Shown here one piece after another: positions 1-7,128 of a stretch of 16,270 nucleotides of DNA; the first letter of the stretch is position 1; every line of letters begins with the position of its first letter. The notes beneath the pieces were generated by a model, which made no database searches, was not told the origin of the DNA, and worked only from the letters and a program-made list of their open reading frames with translations. The position numbers were made by a program, and so were the translations under genes. Where the stretch lies: NCBI GenBank assembly GCA_030746295.1, contig JASLMY010000103.1, positions 1 through 16,270 of the forward strand. Reading direction: 5' to 3'. This stretch comes from Alphaproteobacteria bacterium (lineage in GTDB: Bacteria > Pseudomonadota > Alphaproteobacteria > GCA-2731375).

Positions 1-1
1 C

Positions 2-1636
2 GACGAGGTCGCTTCGGCGGCGGCGGAGCGCCTGGCGGAACGCCTGAACGTCACCCTGCTGCTGACCGGCGACGTGGCGCTATCGCCGCCCGCGGTCGTG
101 ACGGTGCCCATGGTGCACGGCCGTGCGATCACGGCGCAGGGACATCTGGGCGCCTTCACGGTGGAGATCGAGGATTATGCGGCCGCCAAGCCCTCGTCTC
201 GGGGGCAATTGGCGTTCGAGCCGCCGGCGCGGGATCGGGGCCGCTCGGAGTGCGATCTGATCTTGGATCTCAGAGGCGCGGCGCCGCTTTTCGCGTCGAC
301 GAAGAAGCGTGACGGCTATTTCAACCCAGATCCGCGTGATCCGCTGCAGGTGGAGAAGGCGCTCTTCGATCTCGTGGACCTCGTCGGCGAGTTCGAGCGG
401 CCGCTCTATGTCGACTACGATGCCGGCATCTGCGCCCATGCGCGCAGCGGCATCGTCGGCTGCTCGCGGTGCATCGACAATTGCCCCGCCGGCGCCATCG
501 TCGCTGATGGCGACGCAGTCGCAATCGATCCTTTCGTCTGCGCCGGCTGTGGCAATTGCGCGGCCCTCTGCCCGACGGGCGCGGCGAGCTATACGGTACC
601 GCGGCTCAACAGCACGCTCGAGCGCCTGAGGACGATGCTGCTGACCTATCGCAAGGCCGGCGGCACGCACCCGGCACTGTTGTTCCACGACGGCGACGAC
701 GGCGAGGCGATGCTCGACGCCCTGGCCCGCCACTACGACGGCTTGCCGGCGCGCGTCTTGCCCTTCGCGGTCAACGCAGTGACGCAGGTGGGGTTGGAAA
801 CGTTACTGGCGGCGGTCGCCTACGGCGCCGAGCGGATGCTGCTGTCGTTGCCGCCCCGAAACGTCGACGACGCCTCCGGGCTCAGGGAGACGGCGGCCTT
901 GGCCAACCACATCCTGGAGGGGCTCGGCTACGGAACCGAGCCTGTCGACGTGATCGAGGAGGCGGACCCAGAATTGCTGAACAGCCGATTGTGGCATACG
1001 GACGCCGCCCTGCCCGCGGTGGCGGAGCCGGCGACCTTCTTGCCCATCGGCGGCAAGCGCGAAGTGCTGGCTCTCGTACTCGAGGCGCTGCACAAGGCGG
1101 CGCCGGCACCGGTCGATCGGCTGTCGCTGCCGGATGGTGCTCCCTTCGGCACCGTGGCCGTCGACGTCGCGAACTGCACCCTCTGTCTCGCTTGCGTCGG
1201 GGCCTGCCCGGCCAAGGCGCTGGGCGACGACCCGGGCCACCCGCGGCTCACCTTCCTCGAGCGGGCCTGCATCCAGTGCGGCCTCTGCCAGCGCACTTGC
1301 CCCGAGAAGGTGATCTCGTTGCAGCCGGGCCTCGACTTCACGGCGGCGGCCCGCGACCTCCGCACGATCAAGGAGGAGGCGCCCTTCGAGTGCGTGCGCT
1401 GCGGCGCCCCGTTCGGCGCCCGATCGACGGTCGAGAACATGGTCGCCAAACTGGCCGATCACGCCATGTATCGGGACGAGGCATCGCTGAACCGCCTCAG
1501 GATGTGCGCCGACTGCCGCGTCATCGACATGAGCGAGAGCGACGCGGATCCCTTCGCGATCGGCTCCCGACCGGTGCCGCGGACCACCGACGACTATCTC
1601 TCAGGCAAGCTGGCGGACGACGACGACGATGCCTAG
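2..1636 (+). CDS. 4Fe-4S polyferredoxin, formate dehydrogenase-associated type (5'-truncated by window edge)
   Basis: The reading frame is open from the first complete codon of the window, so the GTG at position 74 is internal and the N-terminus is missing; 544 residues are visible. Counting from the visible start, there is a first pair of ferredoxin motifs (CxxCxxxCP at Cys154/157/161 with a possible extra Cys144, then CxxCxxCxxxCP at Cys180/183/186/190). A roughly 200-residue middle domain without cysteines follows. A second ferredoxin pair lies at Cys392/395/398/402 and Cys423/426/429/433. A C-terminal CxxC...CxxC site (464/467 and 502/505) looks like a zinc or rubredoxin-type knuckle. The protein is soluble, with no membrane segment visible. 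Proteins of this architecture, ending in a CADCR motif and an acidic tail, sit in proteobacterial formate dehydrogenase clusters next to TorD-like chaperones; the specific role is not established. Electron transfer is secure as a class function, the link to formate dehydrogenase is family knowledge, and no partner gene lies in the window. Confidence 0.8.
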   Translation, partial: DEVASAAAERLAERLNVTLLLTGDVALSPPAVVTVPMVHGRAITAQGHLGAFTVEIEDYAAAKPSSRGQLAFEPPARDRGRSECDLILDLRGAAPLFASTKKRDGYFNPDPRDPLQVEKALFDLVDLVGEFERPLYVDYDAGICAHARSGIVGCSRCIDNCPAGAIVADGDAVAIDPFVCAGCGNCAALCPTGAASYTVPRLNSTLERLRTMLLTYRKAGGTHPALLFHDGDDGEAMLDALARHYDGLPARVLPFAVNAVTQVGLETLLAAVAYGAERMLLSLPPRNVDDASGLRETAALANHILEGLGYGTEPVDVIEEADPELLNSRLWHTDAALPAVAEPATFLPIGGKREVLALVLEALHKAAPAPVDRLSLPDGAPFGTVAVDVANCTLCLACVGACPAKALGDDPGHPRLTFLERACIQCGLCQRTCPEKVISLQPGLDFTAAARDLRTIKEEAPFECVRCGAPFGARSTVENMVAKLADHAMYRDEASLNRLRMCADCRVIDMSESDADPFAIGSRPVPRTTDDYLSGKLADDDDDA

Positions 1637-1641
1637 GCATC
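1628..1641. repeat. 14-bp perfect palindrome over the polyferredoxin stop codon
   Basis: GATGCCTAGGCATC equals its own reverse complement and contains the TAG stop of the polyferredoxin. It sits in the 29-bp gap between two convergent genes. As RNA it could fold into a 5-bp stem with a CTAG tetraloop. No T-run follows on either strand, so a terminator role is only a possibility. Confidence 0.4.
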
Positions 1642-1665
1642 CGCGCGTCGGAGTCCGGGGTGCGG

Positions 1666-3114
1666 CTACTTCTCGGCCCAGGATAAATCTGGCCATTGGC
1701 GGTGCCAGTCGGTCGCCTGCTCGTAGGCGTGGGCGATCCTGAGCGCCATGCCCTCGGCGCGGCCTTTGGCGTGAATCATCAGGCCGATCGGCATCCCCTT
1801 CGAGGTGAAGCCGCAGGGCACCGAGATGGCGCAGAGGCCCAAGAGATTGCCGATGCAGGTGTTGCGTGAGTATCCGGCGTTCCAGCGCTTGTAGGTGTCG
1901 GTCGTGGCGTCGACCTCGGCCAAGGGCAAGGCTGCCTGCATCGTCGTCGGCGCGATAAAGGCGTCGACGTCTTGTAGGCTGGCCTCGGCGCGCGCGGCCA
2001 GCGCCTCGCAGGCCTTGACCGCGCCCAGGTAGTCGACGGCAGAGGCCGCGCGTCCCTCGGCGACGCGGAACGCCAGCACCGAATCGTAGGCATCGAAGTC
2101 GTCGCCCAGGCATTCCCGGTGGGCGGCGCTGGCCTCGACGCTGCTGATCAGGAGCCGTGGGTTCGCTTCCAGCACCTCGGCCGCCTCGGGAAAGGCGATG
2201 CTGTCGAGCTGCGCGCCGAGGCCCGCCAAGACCTCGCCCGCAGCTCTGACCGCCTGTTCAACCTCCGCATCGGCCTCGTCCCAAAACAGGGTTTCGGCGA
2301 TGGCGATCCGCAAGCCGTGGACGCCGCCTTCGAGCGCTGACATCACGTCCTGTGGAACGGCCCCGGCGGTGGATCGATCGCGTGGGTCGGCGCCGTGCAT
2401 GGCCTGGTAGACGAGGGCCGCGTCCGCGACCGTGCGGGTCAATGGCCCGACCGAGTCCAAGGTCGCGCTCAGTGGGAAGACGCCGGCGCGGCTGACCTGT
2501 CCGACCGTGGTCTTGAGACCGACCGTGCCGCAGAGCCCCGCCGGGATGCGCACCGAGCCGCCGGTATCGCTGCCGAGCGCCATCGGCACCAGGCCCGCAC
2601 CAACGGCGACGGCCGAGCCGTTGCTCGACCCGCCCGGCACGTGATGCGTCTCGGACCAGGGGTTCTGGGGCGTGCCATGGTGATGGTTGATGCCCGGTGC
2701 GCCCATGGCGAACTGCACGGTCTGGGTCTTGCCCATGAGCACCATGCCGGCGCGTATCAGCAATCCGACGACGGTCGCGTCGGTGTCGGCGACGTTGTCC
2801 GCCAAGGCGTCCGAGCCGGCCGTGGTGGGTAGGCCTTGGACGTCGATGATGTCCTTGGCCGCGAACGGTATGCCGTGCAGGGGGCCGAGGTCATGCCCGG
2901 CCCGCAGTGCCAGCTCGGCCGCCTCGGCCGCCAGCAAGGCGCGTTCGCGCGGGATCAGCCGAAAGGCGTTCAACGCCGGGTCGATCGCCTCGGCTCGAGT
3001 CAGCAAACCTTCCATCAGGGCCACCGGCGAGAGCGCGCCGTCGTGGATCTTGCGGGACAACTCGGTGATCGGAAGCCAATGCAAGGGAATCTCGGCCAAG
3101 GCGGTATCTCCCAT
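1666..3114 (-). CDS. amidase-signature family amidohydrolase
   Basis: This 482-residue protein hydrolyses amide bonds in the cytoplasm; its substrate cannot be read from the sequence. The amidase-signature catalytic triad is complete. Lys87 lies in the PFAAKD motif, the cis-Ser is Ser163 in PGGSSNGSA, and the nucleophile is Ser187 in GSDTGGSVRIPAG. The 24-residue spacing between the two serines equals that of fatty acid amide hydrolase (Ser217/Ser241). Length is normal for the family, and no signal peptide is seen. An in-frame TGA lies immediately before the ATG, so no earlier start exists; no strong Shine-Dalgarno is visible, which fits translation coupled to the gene before it. It follows the small alpha/beta-barrel gene by 26 bp and is probably co-transcribed with it. 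Related enzymes include GatA, but there is no gatB/gatC neighbour and the setting looks catabolic, so a stand-alone amidase is preferred. Confidence 0.9.
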   Translation of the reverse strand: MGDTALAEIPLHWLPITELSRKIHDGALSPVALMEGLLTRAEAIDPALNAFRLIPRERALLAAEAAELALRAGHDLGPLHGIPFAAKDIIDVQGLPTTAGSDALADNVADTDATVVGLLIRAGMVLMGKTQTVQFAMGAPGINHHHGTPQNPWSETHHVPGGSSNGSAVAVGAGLVPMALGSDTGGSVRIPAGLCGTVGLKTTVGQVSRAGVFPLSATLDSVGPLTRTVADAALVYQAMHGADPRDRSTAGAVPQDVMSALEGGVHGLRIAIAETLFWDEADAEVEQAVRAAGEVLAGLGAQLDSIAFPEAAEVLEANPRLLISSVEASAAHRECLGDDFDAYDSVLAFRVAEGRAASAVDYLGAVKACEALAARAEASLQDVDAFIAPTTMQAALPLAEVDATTDTYKRWNAGYSRNTCIGNLLGLCAISVPCGFTSKGMPIGLMIHAKGRAEGMALRIAHAYEQATDWHRQWPDLSWAEK

Positions 3115-3140
3115 TCAGATGTTGGCACAGAACCGGTCGG

Positions 3141-3470
3141 CTAGAGGGCCCGAAAGACCTGCGTCCGCGCCCGGATGTGGTCGGCGAACTGGTACCAGCC
3201 GCGCATCTCTTGGAATTCCGGCGTCTCCAAGGCCTCCGGTCCCGCCAGCTCGTAGACCGTGGCGTAGACCCTGGCGGAATCGCTGGCGCGCTCGCCGTGA
3301 TCGGTCAGCGAGGCATCGGTCGCCGCGAGGTAGCGTCGGCCGCCGAGCACCCCCGGACAGGCCAGCGCTTCGGGCAGATGGACCTCGTCGTACCAGGTGT
3401 TCCACTCGGCTTCGACGGCCGGGTCGATCTCGGCGGTGACGATCAAGAGGCAGTTCGGGAAGTCGGACAT
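3141..3470 (-). CDS. small dimeric alpha/beta-barrel (EthD/ABM-like) protein
   Basis: A 109-residue protein beginning MSDFPNCLLIV. The frame is open further upstream to 3593, but the ATG at 3470 is preceded by an AGGAG about 10 nt away, and the extension is Arg-rich and unlike coding sequence. The segment WNTWYDEVHLPEALACPGV (residues 23-41), followed by GGRRY, is the pattern of dimeric ferredoxin-like-fold proteins such as EthD and antibiotic-biosynthesis-monooxygenase-like families, where an [E/D]-W-Y-[D/N]-x-[V/E]-H-[L/I]-P motif lines the pocket. Such proteins act as cofactor-free enzymes or accessory factors in small-molecule breakdown. The fold assignment is fairly sure; the function is unknown. 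It is the first gene of a minus-strand pair with the amidase, suggesting a shared catabolic pathway. Confidence 0.75.
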   Translation of the reverse strand: MSDFPNCLLIVTAEIDPAVEAEWNTWYDEVHLPEALACPGVLGGRRYLAATDASLTDHGERASDSARVYATVYELAGPEALETPEFQEMRGWYQFADHIRARTQVFRAL

Positions 3471-3669
3471 GCCGTGACGCTCCTGCTGCGAGGATCGCGC
3501 CCCCCGGTGTGTCGCGGGCGCCCTCCTCCTCTTCGCCATTCTCTCACAAATGGCCCTGACGGCAATCGGGTGGCGCCTGGCGTGGGTGTCCACTGCTGGG
3601 GCAGAAGGTCTATGCTGCCGATATGCTACGGCGCAGTGACCCTAGACTTGAAGGATATCAGATACCGCC
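3471..3669. promoter_or_regulatory. divergent intergenic region between alpha/beta-barrel/amidase pair and FAD oxidoreductase
   Basis: These 199 bp separate two divergently transcribed units and must carry both promoters. I could not identify convincing -35/-10 pairs. TATGCT occurs twice, 5 bp apart (3611-3616 and 3622-3627), and could supply a -10 element for the oxidoreductase. A GAAGGA at 3650-3655 may be its ribosome-binding site, although at 14 nt the spacing is long. No regulator gene is adjacent. Confidence 0.3.
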
Positions 3670-5010
3670 ATGGCGATGATCACGGACAGAGACCCGATCA
3701 GCTTCTCGGACCCGCTGCCGGACGAGGTCGACATCGTCGTTATCGGTGCCGGCATCGCCGGGACCGCGACTGCCTATTTTCTGGCCGAGCGGGGAACGCG
3801 GGTGCTGCTCGCGGAGAAGGGCCGGGTCGCCGGCGAGCAGTCGAGCCGCAATTGGGGCTGGGTACGCCAGCAGGGGCGCGATTGGGCCGAGCTGCCGATC
3901 ATGATGGAATCCAACCGGATCTGGCGCGGCTTGGCGGAAGCGACCGGGGAGGGGGACCTCGGCTTCACCAGGTCGGGCTGCGTCTACATGGTCGACGACG
4001 AGGCGAGCCTCAGGAAGTACGAGGCCTGGCACGAGATCGCGAAGCAGCACCAGCTCGACACCAAATTGCTGTCGAAAGCCGAAGTCCAGGCCCGCTTCCC
4101 CGATATCGCCGGCGACTGGCTGGCGGCCCTGGTGACCGAGAGCGACGGCCGGGCGGAGCCCGCTCTCGCGGTGCCGGCGCTCGCCCGCGCGGCCCGCGCC
4201 TTGGGCGCGATCGTGATCGAGGACTGCGCGGTCAGGACCCTCGACGTCGAGGGTGGCAAGGTCGCGGGCGTGGTGACCGAGAAGGGCCGGGTGCGCGCCG
4301 CCCAAGTGGTACTCGCCGCCGGCGCCTGGTCGACCCATTTCGCGGCCAACGCCGGCGTCAGCTTGCCGCAGCTGGCGGTCCGATCGACCGCGGCCCGGAC
4401 CGGGCCAGCGCCGGACGTCTACGGCAACAACGTCTCCAGCCCCGGGCTGGCGCTGCGCCGCCGCGAGGACGGCGGCTATACGGTCGCCACCGGCGACTTG
4501 GCCGAGCACTACCTCGCCCCGGCCTCGTTCAAGTATTTCACCAAGTTCCTGAAGCTCCTCAAGCTTTCGGCCAAGGACGTCCGCCTCAGGCTCGGCGCGC
4601 CCAAGGGCTATCCCGGCGCCTGGGGGTCGCCGAGGCGCTGGTCGGCCGAGGAGGTGAGCCCCTTCGAGCATATGCGGGTCTTGAACCCGGAGCCTTCCGC
4701 CGCCGTCGTCGGACGCATTCGAGAAAGGTTGCCGAAGCGCTTTCCCGGCCTCGCGGGCGTCGAGGTCGCCGAGGCTTGGGCCGGGATGATCGACGTCACT
4801 CCGGACGCGGTGCCGACGCTTGGCGAGGAGGACCGGTTGCCGGGGCTCTACATCGCCACCGGGCTCAGCGGCCACGGCTTCGGGATCGGTCCCGCGATCG
4901 GCCGCATCATGGCGGATCTGCTGACCGGCCGTCCCCCTGGGCACGATCTCGCGCGCTTTCGCCCGCGGCGATTTTTCGACGGCAGCGAGATCGTTCCCGG
5001 GCCCTATTGA
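3670..5010 (+). CDS. FAD-dependent oxidoreductase, DAO (D-amino acid oxidase/DadA-like) family
   Basis: This 446-residue flavoenzyme presumably oxidises a C-N bond of an amino acid or amine, using FAD. The N-terminal Rossmann fold is clear: GAGIAG at residues 26-31 binds the dinucleotide, and Glu49 at the end of the second strand should contact the ribose. A conserved SSRNWGWVRQQGRD segment (58-71) follows, typical of a bacterial subgroup annotated as glycine/D-amino acid oxidase-like. The C-terminal FAD-contact block GLYIATGLSGHGFGIGPA starts near residue 392. There is no signal peptide and no membrane segment. The ATG at 3670 is taken as start; an ATG two codons later is an alternative. Substrate and electron acceptor cannot be deduced. 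The divergent amidase/alpha-beta-barrel pair suggests a joint nitrogen-compound pathway, which is inference only. Confidence 0.85.
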   Translation: MAMITDRDPISFSDPLPDEVDIVVIGAGIAGTATAYFLAERGTRVLLAEKGRVAGEQSSRNWGWVRQQGRDWAELPIMMESNRIWRGLAEATGEGDLGFTRSGCVYMVDDEASLRKYEAWHEIAKQHQLDTKLLSKAEVQARFPDIAGDWLAALVTESDGRAEPALAVPALARAARALGAIVIEDCAVRTLDVEGGKVAGVVTEKGRVRAAQVVLAAGAWSTHFAANAGVSLPQLAVRSTAARTGPAPDVYGNNVSSPGLALRRREDGGYTVATGDLAEHYLAPASFKYFTKFLKLLKLSAKDVRLRLGAPKGYPGAWGSPRRWSAEEVSPFEHMRVLNPEPSAAVVGRIRERLPKRFPGLAGVEVAEAWAGMIDVTPDAVPTLGEEDRLPGLYIATGLSGHGFGIGPAIGRIMADLLTGRPPGHDLARFRPRRFFDGSEIVPGPY

Positions 5011-5050
5011 GGGTCGTCCCGTCCGCCATCGCTGGCATCGCTGCGCCAGC

Positions 5051-5064
5051 TTGATGCATGTCAA
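5051..5064 (+). promoter_or_regulatory. FNR/FixK-type operator upstream of hsp20
   Basis: TTGATGCATGTCAA matches the FNR/Anr/FixK consensus TTGAT-N4-ATCAA at 9 of 10 defined positions; the only difference is G for A at the start of the right half-site, common in FixK/Dnr boxes. An AAGTAT or TATCGT at 5088-5096 can serve as -10. This places the box centre about 41-45 bp before the expected transcription start, the class II activator position. Expression of the downstream Hsp20 gene should therefore rise when oxygen is low. Confidence 0.7.
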
Positions 5065-5119
5065 TGCCCAAGCGTCCCGAGGGGGCGAAGTATCGTGCCT
5101 GACGAGTGTCTGTCGCATG

Positions 5120-5125
5120 AGGAGG
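5120..5125 (+). promoter_or_regulatory. strong ribosome-binding site that fixes the hsp20 start
   Basis: AGGAGG, a full Shine-Dalgarno match, lies 8 nt before the ATG at 5134. It decides in favour of this start over an in-frame GTG at 5095, which would fall at or before the predicted transcription start. Confidence 0.8.
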
Positions 5126-5133
5126 ATGGACCG

Positions 5134-5688
5134 ATGGCACGAAAGGCGAAGGAAAAGGCGGTCGAAACGAAATCCGACGAGGCACCGGTACCGGCCGTGC
5201 CGGAGACCCGGCATCCGCTGTCGGATCTCAGGGAAGAGATCGATCGGGTCTTCGACCGCGCCTTCCACGGCTGGCCCCATTTAGGCGGCCTGCTCGCGGA
5301 ATGGGACCCCTTCCGGGACATGGAGTCGGCGTTTGCCCGGCGTCCTTTCGGACGCTTCCCGCAGACCGACATCCAGGAGGGCGACAAGGACTTTACGGTC
5401 ACGATCGAACTGCCGGGCGTCGACCTCGAGGACTTGGACCTCGCGGTCGCCGACAACACCTTGACGGTCAAGGGCGAGAAGAAATCGGAAAGAGAGGAGG
5501 AAGAGAAGGGCCACCACTTGAAGGAGCGAAGCTATGGCCGTTTCGAGCGCTCGTTCCGACTGCCTGAGTCGGCTAATCCCGAGAAGATCGACGCCAGCTT
5601 CGAGAACGGCGTCTTGAGGATTACCCTGCCGAAGCGCGTGGAAGCCCAAAAGAAGGCCCGCAAAATCAACGTCAAGGCCAAGAATTAG
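5134..5688 (+). CDS. small heat-shock protein, Hsp20/alpha-crystallin family
   Basis: A 184-residue ATP-independent cytoplasmic chaperone that holds unfolding proteins. The N-terminal arm (about 1-74) is Lys/Glu-rich and then aromatic. The alpha-crystallin domain spans about 75-168, with the ELPGV motif at 92-96, the beta-strand segment DNTLTVKGEKK (107-117), and the signature FENGVLRITLPK at 156-167. The C-terminal I-x-V anchor (Ile178, Val180) used for oligomerisation is present. Length is slightly above the usual 140-170 because of the N-terminal arm. It stands alone between the FAD oxidoreductase and the nqr operon. The FNR/FixK box and well-placed -10 upstream suggest induction by oxygen limitation rather than only by heat; no CIRCE-type inverted repeat was seen before it. 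Confidence 0.93.
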   Translation: MARKAKEKAVETKSDEAPVPAVPETRHPLSDLREEIDRVFDRAFHGWPHLGGLLAEWDPFRDMESAFARRPFGRFPQTDIQEGDKDFTVTIELPGVDLEDLDLAVADNTLTVKGEKKSEREEEEKGHHLKERSYGRFERSFRLPESANPEKIDASFENGVLRITLPKRVEAQKKARKINVKAKN

Positions 5689-5715
5689 CGCCGCCGAGGA
5701 CGCGGTCGTTCGCGA

Positions 5716-5739
5716 TCGCCATCGGATCCACGGTGGCGA
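5716..5739 (+). terminator. hairpin between hsp20 and nqrA, possible terminator or attenuator
   Basis: A 9-bp stem (5716-5724 paired with 5731-5739, one T-G wobble) closes a 6-nt GATCCA loop, starting 28 bp after the hsp20 stop. A broken T-rich stretch (CTTTCTT) follows only after a further 10 nt, so this is not a textbook intrinsic terminator. It could end the hsp20 message or limit read-through into nqr. Confidence 0.4.
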
Positions 5740-5799
5740 AGCCGGGATGCTTTCTTGACCCGCAGAAGATCGGTCGACGGAGGGAGGGACGCAGGCGCC

Positions 5800-7128
5800 A
5801 TGAGGACGATCAGGGTCGTTGAAGGCCTGGACATTCCGATCGGCGGCGCGCCTGAGCAGACCATCTCGGACGGTCCGGCGGTGTCTTCGGTCGCCCTCCT
5901 CGGCGAGGACTATATCGGCCTCAGCCCCAGGCTACGGGTTCAGGCCGGCGACCGCGTCAAGCTGGGCGAGGCGCTCTTCACCGACCGACGACACCCCGAG
6001 GTCAAGTTCGTCTCTCCGGGATCGGGCATCGTCAGTGCCGTCAATCGTGGTGCGCGGCGTGCCCTGTTGTCGGTCGCGGTCCGCCTCGACGGCGACGAGG
6101 CCGAGAGCTTTCCGTACTGGTCTTCTGCCGAGCTGTCGGTAATGGGGAGCGGCCAGGTGCAGGAGTTGCTGCTGGCCTCGGGGCTGTGGGCGGCCTTCAG
6201 GACCAGGCCCTACAGCAAGCTGCCGGTGCCGGGGACGACGCCGCGTTCGATCTTCGTCACTGCGGTCGATACCAATCCACTGGCCCCGCGCCCGGAGGTC
6301 GTCATCGCCGAGCAGGCCGTTGCCTTCGCCGATGGCATGACGGTGGTCTCACGCCTGACCGACGGGCCGATCTACCTTTGCAAAGCGCCGTTCGTGGAGC
6401 TGCCCCAGGGTCGATCGGGCAAGGTGCAGGTGGCCGAATTCTCCGGCCCGCATCCAAGTGGCCTGGCCGGCACCCATATCCACTTCCTCGACCCCGTCGG
6501 TGCCGGCGGCACGGTCTGGCACCTCGGCTATCAGGACGTCATCGCCATCGGCAAGCTGTTCACCAGCGGCCAATTGTGGACCGAACGCATCGTCGCCCTG
6601 GCCGGGCCGCCGATGAAACGGCCGCGCCTGGTCAGGACGCGCCTCGGCGCCGATACATCGGCGTTGACCCAAGGCGAGCTCGCCGACGGGCCCACTCGGA
6701 TCATATCCGGCTCGGTTTTGTCGGGGTCGCTGGCGGCACGGCCCCGCAACTTCCTCGGACGCTACGACAACCAGGTCTCGGCGCTTGCCGAGGCCGGGCA
6801 GGGCGTCGCCGACGATGCCTTCTCGATCTATGGCGCCGCCGCCGCGCGAAAGGGGCACGCGCGGTGGCACCGCTTCACCAGCGCGCTGCATGGCCGAAGG
6901 ACCGCGATGGTGCCCCTCGGCGGCTTCGAGCGAGTAATGCCGATGGATGTTCTACCGACGCAGCTGCTGCGCGCGCTGTTGGCGGCGGACCTCGAGACGG
7001 CGCAGGCGCTGGGCTGCCTGGAGATGGACGCCGAGGATCTGGCGCTCTGCAGCTATGTCTGCCCCAGCAAGCAGGACTATGGCCCGGCGCTCCGCAACGC
7101 CCTGGCCCAGATCGAGATGGGTGCCTAA
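5800..7128 (+). CDS. nqrA: Na+-translocating NADH:quinone reductase subunit A
   Basis: Subunit A of the six-subunit, membrane-bound sodium pump that passes electrons from NADH to quinone; NqrA is the peripheral cytoplasmic subunit, implicated in quinone binding. The 442-residue product begins MRTIRVVEGLDIPIGGAPEQ, which aligns with the GLD(L/I)PI(A/G)GAP opening of known NqrA proteins, so the ATG at 5800 is chosen over an upstream in-frame start at 5755. A purine-rich AGGGAGGGA lies about 10 nt before it. The motif GPHPSGLAGTHIHF at 216-229 is an NqrA hallmark and separates it from RnfC, which would carry ferredoxin motifs absent here. First gene of the operon; its stop overlaps the nqrB start by one base. 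Confidence 0.95.
   Translation: MRTIRVVEGLDIPIGGAPEQTISDGPAVSSVALLGEDYIGLSPRLRVQAGDRVKLGEALFTDRRHPEVKFVSPGSGIVSAVNRGARRALLSVAVRLDGDEAESFPYWSSAELSVMGSGQVQELLLASGLWAAFRTRPYSKLPVPGTTPRSIFVTAVDTNPLAPRPEVVIAEQAVAFADGMTVVSRLTDGPIYLCKAPFVELPQGRSGKVQVAEFSGPHPSGLAGTHIHFLDPVGAGGTVWHLGYQDVIAIGKLFTSGQLWTERIVALAGPPMKRPRLVRTRLGADTSALTQGELADGPTRIISGSVLSGSLAARPRNFLGRYDNQVSALAEAGQGVADDAFSIYGAAAARKGHARWHRFTSALHGRRTAMVPLGGFERVMPMDVLPTQLLRALLAADLETAQALGCLEMDAEDLALCSYVCPSKQDYGPALRNALAQIEMGA

Noticed and set aside
3471..3593. N-terminal extension of the small alpha/beta-barrel protein
   Set aside because: The extra 41 residues are Arg-rich and unlike the family, and a good AGGAG supports the ATG at 3470.
3648..3661. 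Second FNR-like site, TTGAAGGATATCAG, before the FAD oxidoreductase
   Set aside because: Only 8 of 10 positions match and it ends 8 nt before the start codon, overlapping the likely ribosome-binding site, so it cannot act as an ordinary activator site.
3177..5054. Long plus-strand open frame of 625 codons overlapping the FAD oxidoreductase
   Set aside because: Its translation is Arg/Gly-rich low-complexity sequence, while the overlapping frame encodes a well-conserved flavoenzyme.
5453..5475. TTGACGGTCAA inside hsp20 as another FNR box
   Set aside because: The half-sites are too close together (11 bp rather than 14 in total) and it lies inside the coding region.
5754..5759. TTGACC before nqrA as a -35 element
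   Set aside because: At 17 bp downstream lies CGGAGG, which has no resemblance to a -10 element and belongs to the ribosome-binding region.
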